Shown: positions 1 to 7,935, counted from the stretch's first letter. The stretch: 64,000 nucleotides of DNA from DASSBQ01 sp040981125 (GCA_040981125.1 JANRMQ010000002.1:248001-312000); one strand, 5' to 3'. Made by a program: numbers and translations. Notes: generated by a model not told the origin, from the sequence alone.

Positions 1-659
1 CGATCATCCGCCCAGGGGCCTGCCGGCCCGACTCGTCGCAAAATAAACAGATGCAGCACAATCCCGGTCACCAGAATGGCGGGTAAAAACAGCACGTGCA
101 CGGCAAAGAATCGCGTGAGCGTCAGCGCGCCCAGCATCTCTCCTCCTCTGAGGATGCGCGCCAGATCATCCCCGACGAGGGGGACCGTGCCCACCATATT
201 GATGCCGACTTGGGTCGCCCAGTAGGCGGTTTGGTCCCACGGCAGCAGATAACCGGTAAAGGCGAAGGCCATCACGATCAGAAACAGAACAACCCCGACC
301 ATCCACATGACTTCTCGCGGCGGTTTATAGGCTCCGTACAGAAACGTCTGAAGCATGTGGAGACCGATCATCACGACCATGGCGGAGGCCCCCCAATGGT
401 GCAGCCCCCGTACAAATGAGCCGAACAGCACGTCCTTCATGATGAACTGGACAGTGTCGTAGGCATGATCGGGAGTCGGGGCGTAATACACAGCCAGGAA
501 CATGCCGGTGATGGCTTGCGTGAGAAAGAGGAACAGGGTTGCCGAGCCGAACACGTAGATCCAGCTCGCGCCGCCCGGGATGGGTTCGTCGAGCAGTGTT
601 TTTTGGACCGGCTTGAGATTGAGCCGGCTGTCAAGCCACTGATAGATGCGGGACGCCAC
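1..659 (-). CDS. cytochrome b of a bc-type complex (partial, C-terminal part off the window)
   Basis: Membrane quinol-oxidising subunit with two b hemes. The visible 219 residues begin with a GTG that shares one base with the TAG of the upstream Rieske gene, so the two are translationally coupled. An HHWGAS motif (first pair of heme-ligand histidines region), a GYLLPWDQ stretch at the quinol site and a later RFFAVHVLFLP helix carrying the second histidine set are all present, with several hydrophobic helices. The family is certain; whether it is b6-type with a separate subunit IV or full-length bc1 type cannot be decided because the gene leaves the window. Confidence 0.93.
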   Translation of the reverse strand, partial: MASRIYQWLDSRLNLKPVQKTLLDEPIPGGASWIYVFGSATLFLFLTQAITGMFLAVYYAPTPDHAYDTVQFIMKDVLFGSFVRGLHHWGASAMVVMIGLHMLQTFLYGAYKPPREVMWMVGVVLFLIVMAFAFTGYLLPWDQTAYWATQVGINMVGTVPLVGDDLARILRGGEMLGALTLTRFFAVHVLFLPAILVTGIVLHLFILRRVGPAGPWADD

Positions 660-1195
660 TAAAGTTCCACCTTCCTGGAGAGGCCGGATCGAAACTCTTT
701 GTACTGCACGAGCAGTCGGCCGTTTTCGACCTTGGTTGGCAAGACGTCCAGCGGCCGAGGGGCCGGCCCGGCCAATACTTCACCGGTTATGCCGAAAACA
801 CTTCCATGACAGGGACACAGGAACTTCTTCTCTCCTGCATCCCAGCGGTAGCCGCAACCCAGATGGGTGCACATGGGAGAAAACACCGTGACGCTTCCAT
901 CCGGCTGTTTGACGGCCCACACAGCCTTATGAATCTTCGATTCCATCCACCCGTCGTGGGCCGTCGTCATGTAGTCAAGCTGTTTCGGTTCCGCGGGAGT
1001 CAGAACCCCGGTTTCCCCGACATCCACCCATGGTTGCTCTCGCCGTTTAAAGGCCGGCCCGACAACATAGCCGACGAGCGGAATGCCCAGCCCTAATCCA
1101 ATCAACGCCGCCGCGCCCGCGGTGACCCATCCGAAAAAGCTTCGCCTTGTTCCGGGAGGCGAAGAAGTCGAGTCGGCCATTGTTCCTTGCTCCAT
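659..1195 (-). CDS. Rieske [2Fe-2S] protein of the bc complex
   Basis: Carries electrons from quinol to the c-type cytochrome of the complex. The two cluster-binding boxes CTHLGC and CPCHGS are intact, including the disulfide cysteines. A Tat/membrane-anchor helix lies near the N-terminus after a TRRSFFGW twin-arginine-like motif. I chose the ATG at 1195 because a GAGGAA ribosome site lies 6-7 bases upstream; an ATG at 1201 would sit directly on that site, and one at 1180 (MADSTSS) is a second possibility. It is followed without a gap by cytochrome b, the usual petA-petB order. Confidence 0.93.
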   Translation of the reverse strand: MEQGTMADSTSSPPGTRRSFFGWVTAGAAALIGLGLGIPLVGYVVGPAFKRREQPWVDVGETGVLTPAEPKQLDYMTTAHDGWMESKIHKAVWAVKQPDGSVTVFSPMCTHLGCGYRWDAGEKKFLCPCHGSVFGITGEVLAGPAPRPLDVLPTKVENGRLLVQYKEFRSGLSRKVEL

Positions 1196-1401
1196 GTTCA
1201 TTTCCTCGGAATACCAGTTGGTCGATCCATATGAGAAGCGCGCTCTCCCACCGGATTCGTTCCTCGCCGCCGACACGTCGTGAAGTGCACCAACAATGCG
1301 GCCGGCGGCATCCGGTTAATGGAGAACCGGGTGCGTAAGGCCCGAAAGTATGGATAAAGTAGCGCGGTTTACAGTTGTATACAAGGATAGTTTTCAGAGG
1401 T

Positions 1402-1457
1402 CTTCCGTATGAATACGGAAGTGCGGCGGCATGCATGGGGGCCGCGCATACCGCCGC
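1402..1457. promoter_or_regulatory. inverted repeats between the DUF2892 gene and the Rieske gene
   Basis: In the 337-bp gap 1196-1532 there is a near-perfect palindrome at 1402-1421 (arms CTTCCGTAT / ATACGGAAG with two bases between) and then a GC stem GCGGCGG / CCGCCGC (1423-1429 with 1451-1457). The first looks like a dimeric operator, the second like a terminator stem without an obvious T run. No coding sequence is supported in this gap. Confidence 0.4.
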
Positions 1458-1532
1458 ATAGGATTGCGAGAGCAGTAATAGCTCTACTGGGTAAGCTGCC
1501 GATGCCTACAGAGACCGCCTTGCAATGGCCTC

Positions 1533-1766
1533 CTACGCCGCTTTGCCCTTGGGCTGCTTATCTAATTGAGCCGCGCAGGTATTGAATCCTAGCAACGCCC
1601 AAACCGGACAGTAGCCGAGCACTCCCGTGACCAGCGCAATCGCACCGGCAATCAAAGCGAACGCCATTCCCGCCACCGGCAGTTCGGCGGATGCTCCGAC
1701 AGCGACCAAGGCCAGTCCCAGCAGAATACGAATCGGACGTTCAATTCCCCCGACATTGCAGGTCAT
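1533..1766 (-). CDS. DUF2892 small inner-membrane protein
   Basis: 77-residue protein beginning MTCNVGGIERPIRI, the typical opening of DUF2892 (YgaP-like transmembrane) proteins, followed by two hydrophobic helices and the family-typical GYCPVWALLGFNTC segment with conserved cysteines. A strong ribosome site (AGAGGAGG) precedes the ATG at 1766, so longer upstream starts are unlikely. In other proteins this domain is fused to rhodanese; here it stands alone beside a c-type cytochrome. The molecular role of the family is not established. Confidence 0.85.
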   Translation of the reverse strand: MTCNVGGIERPIRILLGLALVAVGASAELPVAGMAFALIAGAIALVTGVLGYCPVWALLGFNTCAAQLDKQPKGKAA

Positions 1767-1789
1767 GGCGCACCTCCTCTGGTAAGATC

Positions 1790-2266
1790 CTACCGGCCCT
1801 TTTCTGTTCCAAATCGGTACATATCGTGACAAGTCGTACAACGAGACGTAATGGCGGCCAGCCGTTTCAAGATCTGTTGCGATGACTCGCCCGCGGCGGC
1901 GGCATCCGCCAGGCCGTCCATATCCCGATGCACCGACATGCCCATCTGTTTGAATGGAAGCGGCAACTTGCCTATGAGAGCGGGATCCACGTCAGCCTCC
2001 ATTTGCATGCCGGCGGCACGAGCGGCCAGCCCCGCTTGTGCAGTCGGTTCTGGCGCATCACTCAATCCCGCTATCACCCCACTGACCGCCTTCAAGAGAC
2101 TCCGCATCTCAGCCAAGATCAGGTCCCGTTCTGCCGGAGCCAGAAGGATTTCTGTCCGGCCATCGGTTCCGGGAGCCGTCCAGCCTTTAACAAAGAACCA
2201 TCCAATGAACGCCACTGTGATCAGCCACAGAATGCCGACTGCCACACACAACATCTGCGATTTCAT
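1790..2266 (-). CDS. membrane-anchored monoheme cytochrome c
   Basis: 158 residues: an N-terminal hydrophobic helix (about residues 5-27) that serves as anchor or uncleaved signal, a helical middle region rich in Ala/Met, and a C-terminal heme site CTTCH. The single CxxCH near the C-terminus in a helical protein resembles the cytochrome c' / c556 layout, though the body is diverged. It is likely exported and attached to heme by the Ccm/Ccs machinery. It ends 23 bases before the DUF2892 gene, so the two probably share a message. An electron acceptor role for the nearby bc complex is inference. Confidence 0.75.
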   Translation of the reverse strand: MKSQMLCVAVGILWLITVAFIGWFFVKGWTAPGTDGRTEILLAPAERDLILAEMRSLLKAVSGVIAGLSDAPEPTAQAGLAARAAGMQMEADVDPALIGKLPLPFKQMGMSVHRDMDGLADAAAAGESSQQILKRLAAITSRCTTCHDMYRFGTEKGR

Positions 2267-2621
2267 GCGCTACTGCCTCGCATCTCATGGATCCTTTCCG
2301 CGGTCGGCGTCACAGTTTTTCTCCCAACATGAGATGCGACCACTGTGCCAACCGGATCAAACCGTCCGGCCGCGGGAACGCTCGATGAGTCGATGCTTTC
2401 AGAATTTCTACGGGAGGAAATCTAACGAGGGTGAGGACAATAACCCCAGAAGCGACAGATGGGCTGTCGCAGGACGCCACAGATAATCGCGGCGGAGAGG
2501 TTTTGCCATCGACTCCACGGCCAGGCGCTCGCCCCCGCGCTTGCGAGGCCGAGCGCCATCAATTGATTGGAGTACAGGCGCCTCAGCTAGTTTTGCGCCT
2601 GAAATCAGTACTAATGTGGGC
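2267..2621. other. intergenic stretch without a supported gene
   Basis: About 355 bp. It holds a 7-bp perfect stem with a 5-base loop (GCGACAG / CTGTCGC, 2452-2470) and an 8-bp inverted repeat GGCGCTCG / CGAGCGCC (2524-2531 with 2550-2557). Either could end transcription of the Rnk-like gene side, but neither has a clear T run. I see no convincing reading frame. Confidence 0.4.
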
Positions 2622-3038
2622 CTAGAGGTCGTAGTGACCTGCGGCTTCAGGCTGGTAGGGAATGTCTTTGATCCGGACCTTCCGCGTTCCGGCCGGGACC
2701 GGCCAATCCACCGTATCGCCTACGCGATACCCAAGCATCGCCGTCCCGATCGGCGCCAGAATGGAAACCTTGCGCTCGGCGATTCTGGCATCGGAAGGGA
2801 AGACCAACGTATAGACATTCTGCTCGCCCGTGTCCATGTCCTCAATCCGGACCTGCGAATTCATGGTGACGATATCGTGGGGAATGGCCGTCGGCTCCAC
2901 CACATGGGCACGGTCCAGTTCATTGCGCAAGCTTTCCAAATAATCCCGATCGCGCTCTTTGAACGAGATGCCGACATTCACCAATTCCTTCAATCGGCGC
3001 AAATCGAATTCCGTAATATAGATATCCCGCTGCTCCAT
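2622..3038 (-). CDS. rnk: Rnk/GreA-GreB family transcription elongation regulator
   Basis: 138 residues. The C-terminal half carries the GreA/GreB C-terminal domain pattern (APIGTAMLGYRVGDTVDWPVP), and the N-terminal coiled region is short, as in Rnk, a Gre paralogue that binds RNA polymerase near the secondary channel. The ATG at 3038 is preceded by GGAGAAGGAG at good spacing; frames reading further upstream overlap the stress-protein gene and lack support. The Rnk assignment over GreB is from the length and short N-terminal coil, so moderately sure. Confidence 0.82.
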   Translation of the reverse strand: MEQRDIYITEFDLRRLKELVNVGISFKERDRDYLESLRNELDRAHVVEPTAIPHDIVTMNSQVRIEDMDTGEQNVYTLVFPSDARIAERKVSILAPIGTAMLGYRVGDTVDWPVPAGTRKVRIKDIPYQPEAAGHYDL

Positions 3039-3088
3039 CGCTTCACTCCTTCTCCCGCTCGAATCTGTCGAGGCTCTTTTCCCCGTTA

Positions 3089-4048
3089 TTATGATTCCGC
3101 TATTGCTTCGGGCACCACACGGCGATGGCCCGGCGCGAACTTCGGAGTCTTTACCGTCAGGACGGGACATGCCGCGCGCCGCAACACCGCTTCCGCCACA
3201 CTCCCGAACCGGAGTCTCGACACCCCCCGCCGACCGTGGGTTCCCATCACGATGAGATCGCAGCGGGAGCGCAGGGCACAGCTCAGAATGGCATCCGACG
3301 CGACCCCCCCTGATATTTGAAATGCGGCGGGCAATCCAAAGGACTTTACCAGGTCCGTCAGGTCCGTCAGCTGCCTCTTCCAGTGGTCGCGTTTTCGAGC
3401 CTCCTGCTCGATCGGCCCAAGCCCGCATTCCAAGTCATAATAAACAGGCTCCAGCACGTGCACCAACGTCACTTTGGCTCCGAGACCATTCGCCAATTGA
3501 ATCGCGTACTCGAGCGAATCCAACGACGGACTGGAGAAATCGACCGGCGCCAAGATGTGGCGAATCGGAATCGGAGGCGCGGTTTCCACGATAGGCCGCG
3601 CTCCCTCATCGCCGAGCTTCGGCACCGCAAGGACCGGACAAGGGCCCTCCTTGATGACCCGTTCCGCCGTGCTTCCGACCAGCCCATACAGGAGATTCGT
3701 TCTGCCCTGCGTGCCGAGCACCACCAAATCAGCACCGCCTTCCCGCGCAGCAAAATTAATCTGTTCACTGGGAATCCCGATCACCTGCCTCATCGAGGCG
3801 CCGATCCCGCTGCGCGCCATCTGATGCTGAATGACATCGAGCCGCTGAGCCGCTTCCGTCCGGGCCTGTTCGACCGCCGCCAACTCGGCGGCGTGGCCCT
3901 TCAACCAAGGGGGACCCTCAACCACATGCAGCACATCGACCTTGGCGTCCCAAGCGGTGGCGAAATACATCGCATACTCCTGTGCTCGGCCCGAACAATC
4001 GGAGAAATCCGTGGCCAACAGGATACGCGTCATCAATTGCGGGTTCAT
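3089..4048 (-). CDS. tandem-domain universal stress protein (UspA family)
   Basis: 319 residues with two Usp domains (about 7-150 and 162-300). Both have the ATP-binding signature of the nucleotide-binding UspA/UspFG group: GTQGRTNLLYGLVGST and GTHGRRGVSRLRFGSV. Each ends in the CPVL strand. Such proteins accumulate in stress or stasis; the exact client is unknown. It is transcribed toward the Rnk-like gene 50 bp away, possibly as one unit, which would link stress response and transcription. A second tandem Usp occurs at 12577-13488. Confidence 0.92.
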   Translation of the reverse strand: MNPQLMTRILLATDFSDCSGRAQEYAMYFATAWDAKVDVLHVVEGPPWLKGHAAELAAVEQARTEAAQRLDVIQHQMARSGIGASMRQVIGIPSEQINFAAREGGADLVVLGTQGRTNLLYGLVGSTAERVIKEGPCPVLAVPKLGDEGARPIVETAPPIPIRHILAPVDFSSPSLDSLEYAIQLANGLGAKVTLVHVLEPVYYDLECGLGPIEQEARKRDHWKRQLTDLTDLVKSFGLPAAFQISGGVASDAILSCALRSRCDLIVMGTHGRRGVSRLRFGSVAEAVLRRAACPVLTVKTPKFAPGHRRVVPEAIAES

Positions 4049-4291
4049 GGCCCTCCTTACGATGTTTCTAATCGGATCCTTCGGCGCGCGCGGCGCCGGG
4101 AGTGTCCGGTACTACCAAGCCAATCAGCAAGAAGAATACCATCTTTCGCACCTGCAAGTGCACTACATAGGAAGCGGTGCTCCGCGACGATGGGCACGTA
4201 TTCGGGCAGGCTCGACTGTGGTCATTCGCCGCAAAACGATTTTTATCATGGGGCAATCCACGACTTTGAGCAACAGGCTTACCGGGAACGG

Positions 4292-4648
4292 TTAACGCCT
4301 GGTCCGTCGCATCCGCAACACCGGCCTGGATAGAGGGACCGGCAGGAGGAGGTTTTCCGGCGCGCCGACTGCGAACCGCCGGCTCACAATGGAGCCTCTC
4401 CAGGCCCAGCCGGCTCGAACGGCGAGTTTTTCCACCATCATCGCGAGCTTGCGGTACATGGCCTCCAGTTCACGGCAACGGGAGACAAATCGACCGGATG
4501 CCAGCCGAGGAAAGTAATCACGATGGCGTTCATAGAACCGCGCGCGTCGACGCCATCGTTCGGCATCTCCCGCGAGCAGCCGTACGAGCAGCCTATGGTC
4601 CAAAGCCGTCCAACGTTGTATCGTCCATCTCAAGCGTCCGGCCACCAT
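4292..4648 (-). CDS. arginine-rich protein of unknown function
   Basis: 118 residues, strongly basic, with about one quarter arginine and no membrane segment or recognisable domain. The reading frame is supported mainly by a strong ribosome site (AGGAGG seven bases or so before the ATG). It sits in a run of small minus-strand genes downstream of nothing with known function. It may be a nucleic-acid-binding or structural protein; no function is claimed. Confidence 0.55.
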   Translation of the reverse strand: MVAGRLRWTIQRWTALDHRLLVRLLAGDAERWRRRARFYERHRDYFPRLASGRFVSRCRELEAMYRKLAMMVEKLAVRAGWAWRGSIVSRRFAVGAPENLLLPVPLSRPVLRMRRTRR

Positions 4649-4707
4649 CGTTCCTCCTGTTCAGGCACACCGGCGCAGCCGCGCCGGTGTGCCGTTCGCA
4701 TCAATGT

Positions 4708-4998
4708 TCAGACTTCCGCAAAGACAGGCGCACGCTCCTCTCTGACATCCCAGTGAATGTCATTTTCATCCACGTTCCGGAATTTCACCTTCACGACATC
4801 CAAAGCGTTCGTCTTAGCCCGGTTGATCGCGTCGTCTTTGCTCGCGAACTCATCGTCGCAGTACAGCTGTTCCCCATACGACCGGATGAAGACCCGGTTC
4901 CCCAGCCTGTACCCGATCAAGGTTTTATACGGCACCCATATAGCTCCGTTATCCCGTTCCTCAATGAAAATCTGGCATGTAATGGCTCTCCGCTCCAC
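4708..4998 (-). CDS. small protein of unknown function
   Basis: 96 residues from a GTG start at 4998, chosen because AAAGGAGG lies seven bases upstream; the in-frame ATG at 5085 has no comparable site. Residues form mostly alternating beta-type strands with a VPYKTLIGYRLGNRVFIRSY stretch and a short helix with DDAINRAKTNALD. No signal peptide, no membrane helix and no family recognised. It precedes the arginine-rich gene on the same strand. Confidence 0.6.
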   Translation of the reverse strand: MERRAITCQIFIEERDNGAIWVPYKTLIGYRLGNRVFIRSYGEQLYCDDEFASKDDAINRAKTNALDVVKVKFRNVDENDIHWDVREERAPVFAEV

Positions 4999-5102
4999 GC
5001 CCGCGCCTCCTTTCCAGACTCTGTTGTTGTCCTCGCATCTGAAAATCCGAGTGTCATAGCCGCCTCCGCCATACCACGCCCGCAATCGCCGTCACCTTAG
5101 GC

Positions 5103-5303
5103 TCATGCGGGCATGGCGGCGGAAGACTGGTCCTGGGCTGCAAGGTGACGATCGAGCACCTCCACACCCCAAATAGCGGAGAGAACCAAGATCACATAGA
5201 AGATCAACGCTACAAGCACCTTCTGCTCTTCAGCCCGGAGTTCAGCGGTGTCCTTGCCGAACCATGCTCTTCTCTTCATGTTTCCGGTGCGTCGATCATT
5301 CAT
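5103..5303 (-). CDS. single-helix membrane microprotein
   Basis: 66 residues. A charged cytoplasmic N-terminal part (MNDRRTGNMKRRAW...) leads into one hydrophobic helix (VLVALIFYVILVLSAIWGV) and a short tail. The ATG at 5303 has AAGGAG eight bases upstream. It is the first of three consecutive single-helix proteins. Size and form recall accessory subunits of oxidases or transporters, but no family is recognised. Confidence 0.65.
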   Translation of the reverse strand: MNDRRTGNMKRRAWFGKDTAELRAEEQKVLVALIFYVILVLSAIWGVEVLDRHLAAQDQSSAAMPA

Positions 5304-5350
5304 GCGTACCACTCCTTTCCATGCCAAATGCCAACATCTTTACAGGGCGC

Positions 5351-5482
5351 TTACGCCACCTTCCTTTCCCTCTTGACTGCGGGCCTGTCCAGGTCCGCCG
5401 GTTTGTCGTCCATATAGGACGCGACGATTGCGGCAGCCCACGTCAAGAATGTCAACGCGGCGAGTACCATCGCCGGATACAT
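5351..5482 (-). CDS. single-helix membrane microprotein, two possible starts
   Basis: 43 residues from the ATG at 5482: one hydrophobic helix (MVLAALTFLTWAAAIVASY) and a basic C-terminal tail. AAAGGAGG stands seven bases upstream. An in-frame ATG at 5506, adding MFDKGGIP, has its own AAAGGAGG site, so two ribosome sites lie in tandem and either start may be used. Lies in line with the microproteins at 5103-5303 and 5764-5874. Confidence 0.6.
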   Translation of the reverse strand: MYPAMVLAALTFLTWAAAIVASYMDDKPADLDRPAVKRERKVA

Positions 5483-5577
5483 CGGAATGCCTCCTTTATC
5501 AAACATGATGGCCCTCCTTTCATCGTTCGTCACCTTCGTCTCTCGATTCTAGTCCGCAAACATCTCGCGCTTTCTTA

Positions 5578-5764
5578 TTTCACCCGCCCCGCTCCGGGCA
5601 GCGCCGGGACGCTGCCTTTTCCCAAGTTCACCCGCCCGCCCTGCGCAGCGCGTTTGCACCCGCCCATCCCCGATTGCTTCGCAACCGTTTCCCTGGGACG
5701 TGCGCTTTTCCGATTTTCACCCGCCCCGCTCCGGGCAGCGCCGGGACGCTGCCTTTTCCCAAGT
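5578..5764. repeat. 50-bp direct repeat, two copies
   Basis: An identical 50-bp sequence occurs at 5578-5627 and 5715-5764 (offset 137). It is GC-rich and contains a self-complementary core (CCGGGCAGCGCCGGGACGCTGCC region). The second copy ends exactly on the first base of the stop codon of the microprotein at 5764-5874. The opening CACCCGCC also occurs once more near 37852. Function unknown; possibly a duplicated intergenic element. Confidence 0.8.
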
Positions 5765-5874
5765 CATCCAGGCAAATCGAGCAGCGACACACCCCACAAG
5801 ATCATGACCCCCATCACCAAGAACACCAGCAAGAACAACAGCGCTGTAGGGATCATCCCATTCAGTACGTTCAC
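5764..5874 (-). CDS. 36-residue single-helix membrane microprotein
   Basis: GTG start at 5874 with AGGAGGTCGCGAG upstream; an internal ATG at residue 7 is an alternative. Almost the whole protein is one hydrophobic helix (LLFLLVFLVMGVMILWGVSL), ending DLPG. Such peptides are typical of small stabilising subunits of membrane complexes. Its stop codon overlaps the end of a 50-bp repeat. No family recognised. Confidence 0.5.
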   Translation of the reverse strand: MNVLNGMIPTALLFLLVFLVMGVMILWGVSLLDLPG

Positions 5875-6375
5875 CTCGCGACCTCCTTCTTATAGGCGGG
5901 CATTGAAGGCCCGCCGATGGACAATCCGACTCCGCCCAGATTCCCGTTGAGACACCTGCTTGACGCGCCCCGCAAGCACTCCCTTGTGCACGACTTCTAC
6001 GTCGCAGGCGCCGGATGACACCTGGCCGCTACCGCAGCCGGCGGCGGCTCAAGAGGCCTTTACTGCTCTCTGTTGTGCCTGTCCGTACTGTAAGGCGGCG
6101 AGATGAACACATGATGAGCCCCGCATGAAGAAGGCTTCATGTGATCAATGTTGAATGACGAATGCGGAATGAAAATGAGGAAGGAAAAGATAGGAACGTT
6201 CTACAAGAGGAGCAGAAGACTGCTCAGCGCGTGCTTATCCGGCCTTCGGCAGGCGAAACTCCGCGGTCACCGGCAATTGGACCGCCTCCCCTTTCGCCAC
6301 ACGTGACGAAACAACCCCATGCCCTTCTGGAAACAGATCGGATTTTTTCATGGATGGTTGGTAAATATGTGTGGG
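5875..6375. other. intergenic stretch, 500 bp, no supported gene
   Basis: No reading frame here has both a ribosome site and protein-like composition. A small stem ATGAAG / CTTCAT lies at about 6124-6139, followed by a low-complexity AATGxxGAATG run. A 38-codon frame on the minus strand (6235-6351) has no ribosome site and I do not count it. Confidence 0.4.
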
Positions 6376-6569
6376 CTAAGCCGCAATAACCTTTGGGATC
6401 AGATCCTTAAGCTCGATGTGACATATATCCTCGGCATCGTCAGTCGTCCAACCCAGAGCACTCTTGAAAGTCGCGCCTTGTGCTGACCGCGAGGATGGAC
6501 TGCACTGAGACAATAGTTTCGCAGCTTCCGAATATCGACAACGGTCCGTTCAGCATTTGGAAGTTTCAT
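6376..6569 (-). pseudogene. DUF6883-like remnant with a frameshift
   Basis: The first frame from ATG 6569 gives MKLPNAERTVVDIRKLRNYC followed by HPRGQHKAR, which closely matches the opening of DUF6883 proteins, a family often found next to toxin-antitoxin or restriction genes. About 110 bases in, the homologous sequence continues in another frame (TFKSALGWTTDDAEDI), so one base has been lost near the HKAR codons. The remainder is also shorter than the usual family length of about 110 residues. Probably non-functional. Confidence 0.6.
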
Positions 6570-6714
6570 ACCGGGTAATCAATTGTTGCCGTTTCAGCGC
6601 ATAGATCTATCAATGCTCTCCTTCTTCCTCCATCGAGCTACCTATTGCGGCTCAACGGCAAACAGTTTCTGCACTTTGTTTTATTGCTCCGCATTTGAAT
6701 CGGTGAGCAGACAA

Positions 6715-6903
6715 TTAGTAACTCCAGTTCTCATGACTCAGCGGCGCGCGGTTGAGTTCGTCCCGATGTATCCGCCATGCAGGCATAAATTGATCAAGCA
6801 ACTTGGTGAATCGATCGTTGTGACGACGTTCCAACAAGTGAACCATCTCATGGGGAAGCACATGCAGTTCATCGCAGCTCTTCCAGAGCGAGGAATGGAA
6901 TTC
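6715..6903 (-). pseudogene. M48/YgjP-like metallopeptidase, C-terminal remnant
   Basis: One minus-strand frame encodes DELHVLPHEMVHLLERRHND, then RFTKLLDQFMP, WRIHRDELNRAPL and HENWSY before TAA at 6715. This is the conserved C-terminus of the zinc peptidase family with HEMVH as HExxH motif, a gene commonly placed beside type I restriction genes. There is a TAG immediately upstream of the fragment and no in-frame start before the active site, so only the 3' end survives. No restriction genes remain in the window. Confidence 0.7.
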
Positions 6904-6929
6904 CTACGTTGTTATCGACTGCCCAAGCC

Positions 6930-7106
6930 TCACGGCTTCTTCGCGACGACCTTGCCGTTTTCCCACACATAGATCGGCGTGCCGTGAGCCCGCGCGGTTT
7001 TCCGAGCTACTTTGGCGGCCCTGCGGAGCGCACGGCCGACACCCTCGATGAAATCTTTCGATCTTTTGCTGCGCTTACTTGCTTTCATGGGCTTTGCTGT
7101 CTTCAT
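6930..7106 (-). CDS. 58-residue basic partner of the zeta-like kinase
   Basis: Starts with an ATG that overlaps the TGA of the upstream kinase gene (ATGA), with GGAGGG seven to eight bases before it. The N-terminal half is very basic (KASKRSKRSKDF, RALRRAAKVARKTARAHG); the C-terminus TPIYVWENGKVVAKKP looks folded and conserved. The order kinase first, small protein second is the reverse of epsilon-zeta. It may be an antitoxin or cofactor; the family has no name that I recall. Confidence 0.7.
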   Translation of the reverse strand: MKTAKPMKASKRSKRSKDFIEGVGRALRRAAKVARKTARAHGTPIYVWENGKVVAKKP

Positions 7107-7681
7107 GGGCTTCCCTCCAACAATAGCGGGGCATCGCCGGAATTATCATAGACCGCCCAGGCATCGGCGATGGGACAATAGACTGTTAGAAAATTGTTCC
7201 AACTCCGATTGAAGCGGCGGATGACGTCGCCTCGCGGAACATCGTGACCTCCTTGTCGCACACGAGCCGCAATACGACGGAGTGCGATATCAACAGACGC
7301 CAATCTCAGAAACACGATTTCGATTTGATATTCCTCTTGTTTCCACTGATTGAGCAATCTCAGATAGCTTCGGCCACTCAAAGTACTTTCAAATGCGAAA
7401 TCCTTTCGTTCGTTCGCCAATCGAGAGAGTTCCTGCAGTACCAGCCGCCCCGCTTGGCGTGCAGCCAGGTCAGGGCGAAGGGGAGAAAGGCCGGAGGCAA
7501 TCAAATCGGCATTGACGAAGTGAATGATTCCGCCTTCACGAGGCAGATACTCTCGCGCAAACGTGGTCTTCCCCGCTCCATTCGGCCCCGCAATCACAAT
7601 GCAGCGCGGCGACTCGGCAGTATGCTGCCTCACTTGGACATCACCGATTCCGTGATTCCTGATGATACAGATCCCAGCCAC
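7103..7681 (-). CDS. zeta-toxin-like P-loop kinase
   Basis: 192 residues with a Walker A motif GPNGAGKTT (about residues 32-40), NADLIA and an FESTLSG strand that fit the zeta toxin / AAA_33 group, kinases that phosphorylate UDP-N-acetylglucosamine or other small substrates. The basic lid region (RRIAARVRQGGHDVP) is present. Start is probably the GTG at 7681 with AAGGTGAA upstream; a shorter start cannot be excluded. Coupled by four bases to a 58-residue basic protein. A toxin role is inference; the substrate is unknown. Confidence 0.75.
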   Translation of the reverse strand: MAGICIIRNHGIGDVQVRQHTAESPRCIVIAGPNGAGKTTFAREYLPREGGIIHFVNADLIASGLSPLRPDLAARQAGRLVLQELSRLANERKDFAFESTLSGRSYLRLLNQWKQEEYQIEIVFLRLASVDIALRRIAARVRQGGHDVPRGDVIRRFNRSWNNFLTVYCPIADAWAVYDNSGDAPLLLEGSP

Positions 7682-7935
7682 TTCACCTTACTCGTCTCCG
7701 TCTGAAATGCTAGGAAACCAGCAGCCGACCAGATTCCCGGTTCCGGGTGCCGTAGGATACCGATATCCACGTACCAGGGGCAACACAGTGTATGGGCTCT
7801 TTTTTAGTCCTGAGCGACGGCGTACGCTGAAGCATTGGACTTGGGGAGGATTTCTCCTTTTGGCTGGCTGATAACGATTTTGCGCTGTTGGGAAATAGCG
7901 GCGCGGACACCCCGAATGGCGAGACAACACCCTCA

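Noticed and set aside
1047..1436. 129-codon minus-strand frame upstream of the Rieske gene
   Set aside because: It reads the N-terminal part of the Rieske gene in another frame and has no supporting ribosome site.
5578..5764. CRISPR array
   Set aside because: Only two repeat copies, a long spacer and no cas genes; it is a simple direct repeat.
6235..6351. 38-codon minus-strand frame starting MKKSDLFPEG
   Set aside because: No ribosome site, no family resemblance and placed in decayed sequence after the DUF6883 remnant.
6583..6972. 129-codon plus-strand frame
   Set aside because: It is antisense to the recognisable M48 peptidase remnant and the end of the 58-residue gene; composition is not protein-like.
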